A DNA stretch of 39,930 nucleotides from Parabacteroides sp. An277 (GTDB lineage Bacteria; Bacteroidota; Bacteroidia; Bacteroidales; Tannerellaceae): NCBI RefSeq assembly GCF_002159645.1, contig NZ_NFJB01000029.1, forward strand, positions 1-39,930, in the 5' to 3' direction. Position 1 is the stretch's first letter, and each line of letters opens with the position of its first letter. This document shows positions 24,314 to 32,111 of the stretch, piece after piece. Position numbers and translations under genes: made by a program. Below the pieces are notes generated by a model that was not told where the DNA came from, made no database searches, and saw only the letters and a list, made by a program, of their open reading frames with translations.

Positions 24314-24811
24314 ATGGAGTTCGAAGTAGAATTTAAACGTTTATACCGTCCTTTGTGCCTTTATGCGTTGCAATATACGCAACAGACAGACGAAGCGGAG
24401 GATATTGTTCAACAAGCTTTTGCCGACGTGTGGGAGAAGCTTCATGCCGGTGAATTGATAGCCAACCTGAAAGCCTACTTGTATCAAGCCGTGAAGAATC
24501 GTTCCATTCATTTTGCGGCTCGTAAGCGGGAAGAAATCCTGACCGACGAGCTTCCCGACAATCTTTCGGATACGACCGACGAGGAGCGAATCGCCCTTGC
24601 CGAACGTGACGCCCGCCTCTGGTCTGCCATCGACCGGCTTCCTTCTGAGCGGCGCCGGATTTTCCTCCTTTCGAAGCGCGACGGGCTGAAATATCAGGAA
24701 ATCGCCGAGGAATTGCATATTTCAGTAAAAACGGTTGAGGTACAAATCTCGAAGGCGTTGAAGGCTTTACGCGAAACGGCTATTCGTATCTACACATTTT
24801 TTTTCGGATAG
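24314..24811 (+). CDS. ECF-type RNA polymerase sigma factor
   Basis: A 165-residue sigma-70 family protein of the extracytoplasmic-function type. Region 2 is at about 8-75 (LYRPLCLYALQYTQQTDEAEDIVQQAFADVWEKL) and region 4 at about 105-160 (LPSERRRIFLLSKRDGLKYQEIAEELHISVKTVEVQISKALKALRE). It starts the set sigma - outer-membrane protein - FecR - TonB receptor - DUF4249 protein. By analogy with other FecIR-type sets, the FecR protein should hold it inactive until the receptor binds its ligand. A 58-bp gap separates it from the outer-membrane protein gene. Confidence 0.93.
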   Translation: MEFEVEFKRLYRPLCLYALQYTQQTDEAEDIVQQAFADVWEKLHAGELIANLKAYLYQAVKNRSIHFAARKREEILTDELPDNLSDTTDEERIALAERDARLWSAIDRLPSERRRIFLLSKRDGLKYQEIAEELHISVKTVEVQISKALKALRETAIRIYTFFFG

Positions 24812-24869
24812 AGTAAGGGTTTTTCGGATTTTTGTGTCTTAGGAGTGTAAACATAAAAAGAAAGATGCA

Positions 24870-25526
24870 ATGAAAAGAGTATTTTTAGCAATCTTGGCTT
24901 TGTCCTTGGGCTGCCTGGGGGCAAAGGCGCAATGGAGTTTGAATCCTGAGGCCGGTTTGTCGTTGAATGTGGCGGATGTTTCCGGTGTTCCTTGTCTGCC
25001 GTCGTGGAAAGTAGGAGTGGGAGTGGATTATGATTTTACGCCGCGTTGGGGCATCAGTTCCGGTCTCTATTTCACGGAGCGGCGCATCAACGAGTCGTAT
25101 TCCGGTTATGGTTATATCTATGGAGACGGACATTATGGCTCGTATTCGGATGGTTTGGCGACGGTGGTCAGCTCCGGTCTTAGTTTTTATTTCCCGTTGA
25201 TGGGGAAAGTTTCCAAGACATTGTCGGAAGATGTACGGCTCTCGTTTGCGGCGGGTCCTTATGTGGGCTATTGTTTTAACCAAGGCATACGCAACCACAT
25301 GGGAAATTGGAAAGAAGGAGTCTTTACCGAACAGGAGACGCATTATTTCGACGGTGGCGTCATGGCGCGCTTGGGCATCGAGGCGAAGCGATGGACGATG
25401 GCGCTCAGCTACGAGGCGGATTTGGTCAAGCGTAAAAATGGATGGGGGCTCCGTTCGAGCGAAGTAGACCCGATTCATTCTCTTTCGTTGACAGTGGGAT
25501 ATAAGTTTTATTTAGGAAAGAATTAA
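24870..25526 (+). CDS. Small outer-membrane beta-barrel protein
   Basis: A 218-residue protein with a signal peptide (MKRVFLAILALSLGCLGAKA) and alternating aromatic/polar strands throughout: VGVGVDYDFTPRWGISSGLYF, LSFYFPLMGKV, VRLSFAAGPYVGYCF. It ends in LSLTVGYKFYLGKN, typical of an 8-stranded porin-family/OmpA-like barrel. It sits between the sigma factor and the fecR gene (6 bp gap to fecR). That position is unusual, and suggests either co-regulation or a role in the signal relay. No specific function can be given. Confidence 0.8.
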   Translation: MKRVFLAILALSLGCLGAKAQWSLNPEAGLSLNVADVSGVPCLPSWKVGVGVDYDFTPRWGISSGLYFTERRINESYSGYGYIYGDGHYGSYSDGLATVVSSGLSFYFPLMGKVSKTLSEDVRLSFAAGPYVGYCFNQGIRNHMGNWKEGVFTEQETHYFDGGVMARLGIEAKRWTMALSYEADLVKRKNGWGLRSSEVDPIHSLSLTVGYKFYLGKN

Positions 25527-25532
25527 GCGAAT

Positions 25533-26366
25533 ATGAGCGAGCAACAAAAGCATACATTCGAGGAGCGTATCCGTTTCGTGGCGAAATATTACCAGGAACA
25601 TACTTTCGATGCCGAGCGGGCATGGCGTCGTTTTGCAGACGGGCGGCCTATCCGGCGTCGCCTCCCGGCTTGGATTTGGCAGGCTGCGGCTGTGCTGCTT
25701 TTGGCGCTCGGTGGCTTTACCTATTATATGATGGAGCGGCAGCAACCGGATTGGGTGGTGGTCGCGACGGGAGCAGACGAGCAGCAGGTGCTTCTCTTGC
25801 CGGATAGTTCCTGTGTGGAAATAGCGGGCGGGACGGAGTTGCGGTACGATGCGCGTGCGTTTGGGCGCGCAGAGCGTCGGGTGATGTTGAAAGGGATGGG
25901 GTTTTTCCGCGTACGGCATCAGGCGGATAAGCCTTTCCACGTGCAGACGGCGGCTAGCAAAGTGACGGTGCTCGGCACCTCGTTTTTGGTGCAAGAGTGG
26001 CAGGCGGGCGTGCAGGTACAGGTGCTGACCGGGCGCGTCCGTTTCGAAGCGGGACAGGCGGAGCCGGTTGTCTTAAAAGCGGGAGACGCGGCCCGTTATC
26101 AGGAGCGCGAGGCGCGAATACAGGTCTGGACGGATGCGGATGCGAATGCACGCTCGTGGCGGACGCATGAATTGGTCTTCCGCGGCGCGACGCTTCCGAA
26201 GGTCATCCGCGATTTGGAGACTTGCTATGGGGTGCCTGTCCGCAACCTGGCCCAGTCGTCCGATTCGCTCCGCCTCACGGCTACTTTCCGGGATATGCCG
26301 CTCGAAGAGGTGCTGTCCGTCATCAACCAAACGCTCGATACGCAGCTGCGCGTCGGGGAAAAATAG
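25533..26366 (+). CDS. FecR-family anti-sigma factor
   Basis: A 277-residue inner-membrane regulator. A short cytoplasmic part (1-45) that should bind the sigma factor is followed by one membrane helix (LPAWIWQAAAVLLLALGGFTYYMM, about 44-67). The periplasmic FecR domain follows (about 72-170, with SKVTVLGTSFLV and VLTGRVRFEAG), and the C-terminal DUF4974 domain spans about 210-275 (LVFRGATLPKVIRDLETCYGV ... FRDMPLEEVLSVINQTL). The last domain resembles the STN fold of the partner receptor. The gene is followed 3 bp after its stop by the 42-bp array E, which separates it from the TonB receptor gene. Confidence 0.92.
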   Translation: MSEQQKHTFEERIRFVAKYYQEHTFDAERAWRRFADGRPIRRRLPAWIWQAAAVLLLALGGFTYYMMERQQPDWVVVATGADEQQVLLLPDSSCVEIAGGTELRYDARAFGRAERRVMLKGMGFFRVRHQADKPFHVQTAASKVTVLGTSFLVQEWQAGVQVQVLTGRVRFEAGQAEPVVLKAGDAARYQEREARIQVWTDADANARSWRTHELVFRGATLPKVIRDLETCYGVPVRNLAQSSDSLRLTATFRDMPLEEVLSVINQTLDTQLRVGEK

Positions 26367-26369
26367 CGT

Positions 26370-26595
26370 CCTACCAGGTAGGAAACCTTCTCCGTCAGGC
26401 TGGGAAACTTTCCTACCAGGTAGGAAACTTTCTCCGTCAGGCTGGGAGACTTTCCTACCAGGTAGGAAACCTTCTCCGTCAAGCTGGGAGACTTTCCTAC
26501 CAGGTAGGAAACCTTCTCCGTCAAGCTGGGAGACTTTCCTACCAGGTAGGAAACTTTCTCCGTCAGGCTGGGAGACTTTCCTACAGTGTAGGAAA
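26370..26595. repeat. Array E: 42-bp (2 x 21 bp) hairpin repeat between fecR and the TonB receptor
   Basis: CCTAC boxes start at 26370, 26412, 26454, 26496, 26538 and 26580, exactly 42 bp apart. Most units form a perfect hairpin TTTCCTAC-CAG-GTAGGAAA; the last has loop AGT with the stem kept. Each 42-bp unit is itself two related 21-bp halves, the second with a weaker TCTCC / GGAGA palindrome. The array lies inside an operon, 3 bp after the fecR stop and about 40 bp before the receptor start. Confidence 0.93.
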
Positions 26596-26633
26596 CCTTT
26601 TATAATAGGGAATTGGATAAGAAAAGAAAAAAC

Positions 26634-29039
26634 ATGATACGGAAGAAACATTGGATGATGTTATGTCTTTGGCTCGCATGCTGGCAAGGCGTGTGGGCCG
26701 GCGAACCGCGCATTACGCTCTCGGCGCGCCACCAGCCCATCGAGCAGGTATTGCTCGAAATCGAGCGGCAGAGCGGGTTGCATATCTCGTTCGAGTCGTC
26801 GCTGCTGTTGCAAGTCGCTCCCGTGACGGTCGAGATGCGCGACGCGACGCTATCCCTTTGCCTCTACGACCTGTTCCACACTTATCCCATCGATTGGATA
26901 CAGACCGACCGTTTCCTGATATTGAAGCGGAAAGGGGAGGCGTTTGGGACGGAAAACGATACGATTCGGCGGATTTCGTTGCAAGAATTCGTGGTGAGCG
27001 CCGACAGCCTCCGCCATGCCGCGTCGCTGACGGGCGAACCGGGGCGTGAGCTGCTTTCGGGGAGGCAAATCCAACACCTGCCCTCCATCCTGAGCCAGCC
27101 GGATTTGATAAAAGGAATCCAGCAGCTGCCGGGCGTGGCGTTGGGAACGGAAGGCATGGCGGGGATGTACGTCCGGGGCGGAAACAACGACGAAAACTTG
27201 TTCCTGATGGACGGGATGCCGGTCTACCAGGTGAGCCACGTCGCGGGGATGTTCTCGGCGTTCAATCCCGACGCGGTCGACGAGCTGGCCTTCTTCAAAG
27301 GTTTCTTCCCGGCGAAATATGCCGGCAGGCTCTCGTCGGTGACGGACATTAAGACGAAAAAGGGCGACATGCGCCAGTTTCATGGTGGCGTGGGCATCGG
27401 CCTGATTCAAGGAAACTTCTACATGGAGGGACCGATTAAGAAAGATAAACTTTCGTTCCACTTCGCGATGCGCCGTTCGTGGGCCGATTTGATTACCGCG
27501 CCGACCTTTGCGATAATGAACAAACGGGGATTCTGGGGAGATGGCGACGGATATAATGCCCGTTATTCGTTTCACGACATCAACGGACGGCTGGACTACC
27601 ACCATTCCGCGCGCAGCCGCTGGTCGCTCAGTGTTTATTCAGGCGACGATTTGTTGAAGATTCACGGATGGGACGGCGCTTCATCCTATGAAGATTATAA
27701 ATACGACCAAGAAGACAAATACAAGATACGCTGGGGAAATTTCGCCACCGCCCTGAATTGGAACTATGATATCCGTCCGAAGCTGAAGAGCCTCTTTACC
27801 GCCTCCTATACCCGCTACCGGAGCAAGCTCTTTTACAGCCGGCAGACACATTATTATGATGTGGATTACATCGAATCGCAAACGGTATCGGGCATCGACG
27901 ACGGGCGGCTCTCGTGGCAGTTCACCTACCGTCCGAACCGGCGGCACCTGTTGCAGGGCGGCATTTCAGCACGGCTCCAAGCATTTCGTCCTGAATATAT
28001 GGAAGAGGGCACTTTCTCGGGCGAGGAATTAGACGAAGATTATATCCAGATGCGAACGCGAAACGCGATACGGATGTTGGGAAACGAGAACGTGCTCTTC
28101 CTTTCCGACCGGATTTCGCTTACCGACCGGCTCAGTGTGGAAGCCGGCTTGGCCTTCTCTACCTTCTACTTGAAGCGGAAATGGTACACATCGCTCCAGC
28201 CCCGTTTCCTGATGCGCTATCTTTGGAACGATAGCTGGTCGGCGAAGCTCTCCTATTCCCGCATGAGCCAGCCCGTGCATCTCATTCCCTCCTCATACCT
28301 GGATTTGCCTACCGACGTATGGCTGCCCAGCACGAATAAGGTGCGCCCCTCGCTCTCCGACCAAATCTCCGGAGGAATCTATTTCTCGCCGAGCCGCCAT
28401 TATAGCTTCTCGCTCGAGGGCTATTACAAACACATGCAGCATCTGGCGGATTTCAAACCGTGGGTCGGGCGTTATCCCGATGGCATGGATTGGGAAGATA
28501 AGCTAATCGAAGGCAAAGGACGTTCCTATGGATTGGAAGTGACGGTACGTAAAGAAACGGGCAAGTTGACCGGTTGGGCAGGCTATACGCTTTCGTGGGC
28601 CGACCGCCAATTTCCCGAACTGAACCAAGGCCGCCGTTTCCCTTCGCGCTACGACAATCGGCATAAGTTCAACATCGTAGCCTCTTATAAGCTGGGAAAG
28701 CGGGTAGAGTTGAATGCTTCGTGGGTGTATACGAAAGGAAACTGGATGACGCTCCTCCCGAATGACGCCTCGTCTCCTACGCATTATTCCCTGCGCAACA
28801 ATTATCAGTTGCCCGATTATCACCGGCTCGACGTGGGCATCAATATCTATCGCCCCAGCAAAAAGCACAAAGGGCGGATGGGGATTTGGAATGTAAGCAT
28901 CTATAATGTATATAATCGTCAGAACCAAGTGATAGCTTGGCCGGAATACGAAAGGGATTTGCCGGCCAACCAAGTGAAGGTACGCCATCTGGCTATCTTC
29001 CCGCTCATTCCTTCGTTCTCATACACCTATAAATTCTAA
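26634..29039 (+). CDS. TonB-dependent outer-membrane receptor with STN signalling domain
   Basis: About 801 residues from the chosen ATG, which gives a clean signal peptide (MIRKKHWMMLCLWLACWQGVWA); a TTG start 21 bp upstream is possible. An N-terminal STN domain (about 25-100: PRITLSARHQPIEQVLLEIE) is expected to talk to the FecR protein. The plug spans about 120-250 (RQIQHLPSILSQPDLIKGIQQLPG, MYVRGGNNDENLFLMDGMPVY) and the 22-stranded barrel follows, ending in the aromatic SFSYTYKF. There is no carboxypeptidase-like N-domain as in SusC. The neighbouring DUF4249 lipoprotein gene, 5 bp downstream, is a usual partner. The ligand is unknown; iron complexes or a peptide/glycan are possible. Confidence 0.93.
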   Translation: MIRKKHWMMLCLWLACWQGVWAGEPRITLSARHQPIEQVLLEIERQSGLHISFESSLLLQVAPVTVEMRDATLSLCLYDLFHTYPIDWIQTDRFLILKRKGEAFGTENDTIRRISLQEFVVSADSLRHAASLTGEPGRELLSGRQIQHLPSILSQPDLIKGIQQLPGVALGTEGMAGMYVRGGNNDENLFLMDGMPVYQVSHVAGMFSAFNPDAVDELAFFKGFFPAKYAGRLSSVTDIKTKKGDMRQFHGGVGIGLIQGNFYMEGPIKKDKLSFHFAMRRSWADLITAPTFAIMNKRGFWGDGDGYNARYSFHDINGRLDYHHSARSRWSLSVYSGDDLLKIHGWDGASSYEDYKYDQEDKYKIRWGNFATALNWNYDIRPKLKSLFTASYTRYRSKLFYSRQTHYYDVDYIESQTVSGIDDGRLSWQFTYRPNRRHLLQGGISARLQAFRPEYMEEGTFSGEELDEDYIQMRTRNAIRMLGNENVLFLSDRISLTDRLSVEAGLAFSTFYLKRKWYTSLQPRFLMRYLWNDSWSAKLSYSRMSQPVHLIPSSYLDLPTDVWLPSTNKVRPSLSDQISGGIYFSPSRHYSFSLEGYYKHMQHLADFKPWVGRYPDGMDWEDKLIEGKGRSYGLEVTVRKETGKLTGWAGYTLSWADRQFPELNQGRRFPSRYDNRHKFNIVASYKLGKRVELNASWVYTKGNWMTLLPNDASSPTHYSLRNNYQLPDYHRLDVGINIYRPSKKHKGRMGIWNVSIYNVYNRQNQVIAWPEYERDLPANQVKVRHLAIFPLIPSFSYTYKF

Positions 29040-29044
29040 AGAAT

Positions 29045-30130
29045 ATGAAGAAGATAGTCTTGATTTTGTTATTATTCGTAGGTTTGGTTTCCTGCTGGGA
29101 AGACCGTATTGTGGAACTGGATTTGGGAGAACCTCGATTGTATATCACCACCCGTACCCTGACAGATGGCAAAACGGTACAGGTGTATGTCCGTCCGGCT
29201 TCCAATGAGTATCAGGATTCCCTCCAGCTGTTTTGCGAACAAACCAAAACGCGCCTTTGGGTGAATGATGTGGAGCAAACGTTGCATCTTCGTGTGAGGG
29301 TGGATTCCATTCCCGGATTGATGTATTATCCTTATACCTGTTATTTCGAATCGGATTACATGGCCCGCACCGGAGACCGTATCCGTTTCGAAGCCGTACA
29401 CGAGGGATATGAACGGGCCGTGGCCGAGACCACGGTGGCTTCGCCTATCCCAGTTATTGCTTTGGGATGTGAATGCGATTTGGATACCACAAGGAGTTCT
29501 TGGAATGTAAATCTTCGCCTGACATTCCGCGATAAACCGGGCGAGGCGAATTATTACGGTCTTTCGGCTTATCAAATCATGGGTGATACGGCTTATTGGG
29601 AAGGAAGTACATTTTATTATGGTTATTTGTATGTGAACGAGGAGGGACAGTATTGCAGTATGGGACAATTGGATACTTCGGAGGAACCTATTATCAAGTT
29701 CCGTCCCAATACGATTGATTATATATTGGATGAGGTGCATACCAGTTCCTATGCTGATTTCTTCGATGATGCGGATATCGATGGAGAAACCTATACGCTC
29801 CGCCTTTCTTATGCTTCGTTGGTAGGCGAATGTTCGGTTTATACGCCCGATTCGACCTATACGTTCATGCCGGATAGCCTCCGCTTTTGCATCGAGTTGA
29901 TTTCTTATTCTCAGGCGGATTATTACCACAACATTTCGACGTGGTCTGCGCGTGGTTATCTGACAGGGGCGTTTCAAGAAATCGGACTGACCGACCCGTC
30001 GCAAGTCTATTCGAACGTGCAAGGAGGTACCGGCTTGTTGGGTTCGTCTAATATTACCCGTTCGGTGGTTTGCTTTCCAAATCCGCTCTTAAAATCCAAA
30101 TCGGATTTCTTTCCCGAACGGATAGATTAA
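29045..30130 (+). CDS. DUF4249-family lipoprotein
   Basis: A 361-residue protein with a lipoprotein signal (LLLFVGLVSC, Cys17) and the beta-rich pattern of DUF4249. Landmarks are ELDLGEPRLYITTRTLTDG, YYPYTCYFESDYMARTGDRIRFEAVHEGY and LRFCIELISYSQADYYHNISTW. Such proteins accompany TonB receptors in Bacteroidetes and may act as surface lids or ligand-binding partners, in the way SusD does for SusC; this is inference. The gene starts 5 bp after the receptor. Its last 42 bp overlap the end of the convergent outer-membrane protein gene. Confidence 0.85.
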   Translation: MKKIVLILLLFVGLVSCWEDRIVELDLGEPRLYITTRTLTDGKTVQVYVRPASNEYQDSLQLFCEQTKTRLWVNDVEQTLHLRVRVDSIPGLMYYPYTCYFESDYMARTGDRIRFEAVHEGYERAVAETTVASPIPVIALGCECDLDTTRSSWNVNLRLTFRDKPGEANYYGLSAYQIMGDTAYWEGSTFYYGYLYVNEEGQYCSMGQLDTSEEPIIKFRPNTIDYILDEVHTSSYADFFDDADIDGETYTLRLSYASLVGECSVYTPDSTYTFMPDSLRFCIELISYSQADYYHNISTWSARGYLTGAFQEIGLTDPSQVYSNVQGGTGLLGSSNITRSVVCFPNPLLKSKSDFFPERID

Positions 30131-30952
30131 ATATTGTCGGTCGAAACGATTATTGAAATGGTTGTATTGGTAATTCACACCTACGCCAAATCCGAAATGG
30201 TCTCCTACTTTAAATTCCATCGCTCCGCCCACGTTTGTTTGGTTGAGTAGGGGATTCATAAGAAGAGCCGGGTCGTTTACTTTGTCGTCATAAAAAGCAT
30301 ATGAACCCCACGCACGCAAAGCAAGCCATTCCGTTACCTGATAGTGCGCCATCGCGTCGAAACCAGCCCAAAAGGAGGGAGAAGGTGTATAAGGCGTGTA
30401 ATATTTACCCGCAAATCCACCGCCTGTAAGCGTTAATGCTCCAATCTGTTGGCTGACGGAGAAATGAACCGTGTTGATACCTCCCGCGGCGGGCCATGTC
30501 TCTTGCCTTCCGTTTACGCCAAACAGGGTATTGTCTGAGAGCGCTTTAAAATAGTATTCGTTATAATCTAACGCCATCGGATTCATGCTGCGGAGCATGG
30601 GCGTATAGGGATTAAAGAACGGTCGATAAGCTTCCGAGAGCGTATTCATATTCATCGGGCGATCCGCCTCCCTTTCTCCCACGGGAAAACTGAAGAAGGC
30701 GATGTCGTTTGTCGTATCTTCGCTGAATTTTTGGTAAATATCTTGATATCGTTCTAACATTTGCCGGTTTTGTTCTGAAACGGGCGTATAGCTTTTGTAC
30801 GATACTTCCGGAATGCGGATTTCGTAGTTCGTCTCCACAGGTATGGCGAAAAGTTTACCCTCTTTATCCATGATGAATTTCAACCGGTTTTGCGCTTCAA
30901 CCCGGAATAAGCTCCACACCATGATTCCTATCATCCAACCCCATTTTTTCAT
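30089..30952 (-). CDS. Uncharacterised outer-membrane protein
   Basis: A 287-residue protein with a signal peptide (MKKWGWMIGIMVWSLFRVEA). A polar N-terminal half is followed by a beta-barrel-like half (about 165-287) of alternating strands (FSVSQQIGALTLTGGGFAGKYYTP, EWLALRAWGSYAFYDDK, FGFGVGVNYQYNHF). It ends in KEIRFGF, which fits the C-terminal barrel-assembly signal. I do not recognise a named family. Its own promoter (-7 TATCTTTG on the minus strand) is visible upstream. The 42-bp tail-to-tail overlap with the DUF4249 gene means convergent transcripts would be complementary there. Confidence 0.75.
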   Translation of the reverse strand: MKKWGWMIGIMVWSLFRVEAQNRLKFIMDKEGKLFAIPVETNYEIRIPEVSYKSYTPVSEQNRQMLERYQDIYQKFSEDTTNDIAFFSFPVGEREADRPMNMNTLSEAYRPFFNPYTPMLRSMNPMALDYNEYYFKALSDNTLFGVNGRQETWPAAGGINTVHFSVSQQIGALTLTGGGFAGKYYTPYTPSPSFWAGFDAMAHYQVTEWLALRAWGSYAFYDDKVNDPALLMNPLLNQTNVGGAMEFKVGDHFGFGVGVNYQYNHFNNRFDRQYLIYPFGKEIRFGF

Positions 30953-30970
30953 ACGCTTACTTTTTATTTA

Positions 30971-31002
30971 CAAAGATAAGAAGAAACTTTGTTTGCCACA
31001 AA
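30971..31002 (-). promoter_or_regulatory. Promoter of the 30952-30089 gene
   Basis: Minus-strand -7 TATCTTTG (30971-30978) and -33 TTTG (30999-31002), 20 bp apart. Confidence 0.6.
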
Positions 31003-31064
31003 CCAAAACATGTGAATACGGGGTGAAAACTTCCAAAATAAGTCGCAAAAACTTTTGTTTGCTT

Positions 31065-31170
31065 CGAATAATTCTTTACGTATCGTCGATGTTTGTATAA
31101 ATATCGTCGATATTTGTGTATCTTTAACCTGAAGATATAAAAATATCGTCGATACGTATAGAATTATTCG
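31065..31170 (+). repeat. 80-bp phased palindromic element, copy 2, with outer arms
   Basis: The core 31078-31157 matches the reverse complement of 9218-9297 (69/80). Palindromes ATCGTCGAT are centred at 31086, 31107 and 31149. A weaker one (ATCTT / AAGAT) is centred at 31128, so the four centres are 21 bp apart. The second site extends to a perfect 17-bp palindrome (AAATATCG-T-CGATATTT). Outer arms CGAATAATTC (31065-31074) and GAATTATTCG (31161-31170) are perfectly complementary, yet differ in sequence from the outer arms of copy 1. It lies between divergent genes, upstream of tonB. Confidence 0.85.
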
Positions 31171-31263
31171 GCAATTAGGAAAAAATCTATCGCGTATTTA
31201 CAAGAATTTCTCCCAGGAAAGAAAAAAATAAGGGGAAAAGACGATATTTTTCTCCGAAAAAGT

Positions 31264-31292
31264 TTTGCATTTCTAATTTTTTCGTACATTTG
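31264..31292 (+). promoter_or_regulatory. Promoter of tonB
   Basis: -33 TTTG (31264-31267) and -7 TACATTTG (31285-31292), 17 bp apart; the ATG is 48 bp further on. About 100 bp separates it from the copy 2 palindromic element. Confidence 0.65.
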
Positions 31293-31340
31293 CCCTCAAG
31301 AAAAGACAATTTTTATCATACAATATAAAAGGTAATATTT

Positions 31341-32036
31341 ATGGAAATTAAGAAATCACCGAAAGCGGACCTCGAACGCGGGAAAAGCATGAGTCTCTTG
31401 ATGGGATTCGTGGTTGGCTTGGCTGTCCTCTTCGTTAGTTTCGAATGGACTTCTACGGAAGTAACCGTGGCTACCGAAAAGGATCAAGTACAAGACGTTA
31501 TCGCTGAGGAAGAAATTGAGATTACGAGACCGGAAAACACGCCACCTCCTCCACCTCCTCCAGCAGCACCGGTAGTTGCCGAAGAGTTGAACATCGTGGA
31601 AGATGACGTTGAGTTGGATCAACAGGAAATCGTCTCTTCGGAAGATGACGCAACTGCGGCACAGGCTGAGACATTCGTGGCAGCACCGGTAGTAGAAGAA
31701 GAGGAAGAAGAGGAAGCACAGCAAATCTTCACCGTAGTAGAAAAGCAACCGGAATTCCCGGGCGGTACAGCTGAATTGATGAAGTTCTTGAGCAAGAACA
31801 TTAAGTATCCGGTTATCGCACAGGAAAATGGTATCCAGGGACGTGTCGTTTGTTCGTTCGTGGTTAACCGAGACGGTTCGATTGTGGATATCCAAGTGAT
31901 GCGTGGTGTAGACCCTGCATTGGATAAAGAAGCAGTACGTGTGATTGGTACCATGCCGAAGTGGAAACCAGGTGAACAGCGTGGTAAACCCGTACGTGTA
32001 CGTTTCATTCTCCCAGTACAATTCCGTTTGCAATAA
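31341..32036 (+). CDS. tonB: TonB-family energy transducer
   Basis: A 231-residue periplasm-spanning protein that passes proton-motive energy from ExbB/ExbD to outer-membrane receptors. One N-terminal membrane helix (LLMGFVVGLAVLFVSFEW, about 19-36) is followed by an acidic and proline-rich spacer (ENTPPPPPPPAAPVV at about 65-80, then Glu-rich runs). The C-terminal TonB domain spans about 140-231: FPGGTAELMKFLSKNIKYPV, GRVVCSFVVNRDGSIVDIQV, KPVRVRFILPVQFRLQ. It is monocistronic with its own promoter and a strong terminator. The exbB-exbD operon lies about 2 kb downstream and is its likely partner. Confidence 0.93.
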   Translation: MEIKKSPKADLERGKSMSLLMGFVVGLAVLFVSFEWTSTEVTVATEKDQVQDVIAEEEIEITRPENTPPPPPPPAAPVVAEELNIVEDDVELDQQEIVSSEDDATAAQAETFVAAPVVEEEEEEEAQQIFTVVEKQPEFPGGTAELMKFLSKNIKYPVIAQENGIQGRVVCSFVVNRDGSIVDIQVMRGVDPALDKEAVRVIGTMPKWKPGEQRGKPVRVRFILPVQFRLQ

Positions 32037-32059
32037 ACGAATCGTATGAAATAAAGAAA

Positions 32060-32088
32060 GGCTGCGTGGATCAACCGCAGCCTTTTTT
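32060..32088 (+). terminator. Intrinsic terminator of tonB
   Basis: Hairpin GGCTGCG / CGCAGCC (9-nt loop) followed by TTTTTT. Confidence 0.9.
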
Positions 32089-32111
32089 CGCGTTTTACTC
32101 TTGATTTTGAA

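Noticed and set aside
26134-26637. Repetitive ORFs across array E
   Set aside because: Same cause: a period divisible by three in DNA without stops. They overlap the end of fecR in another frame.
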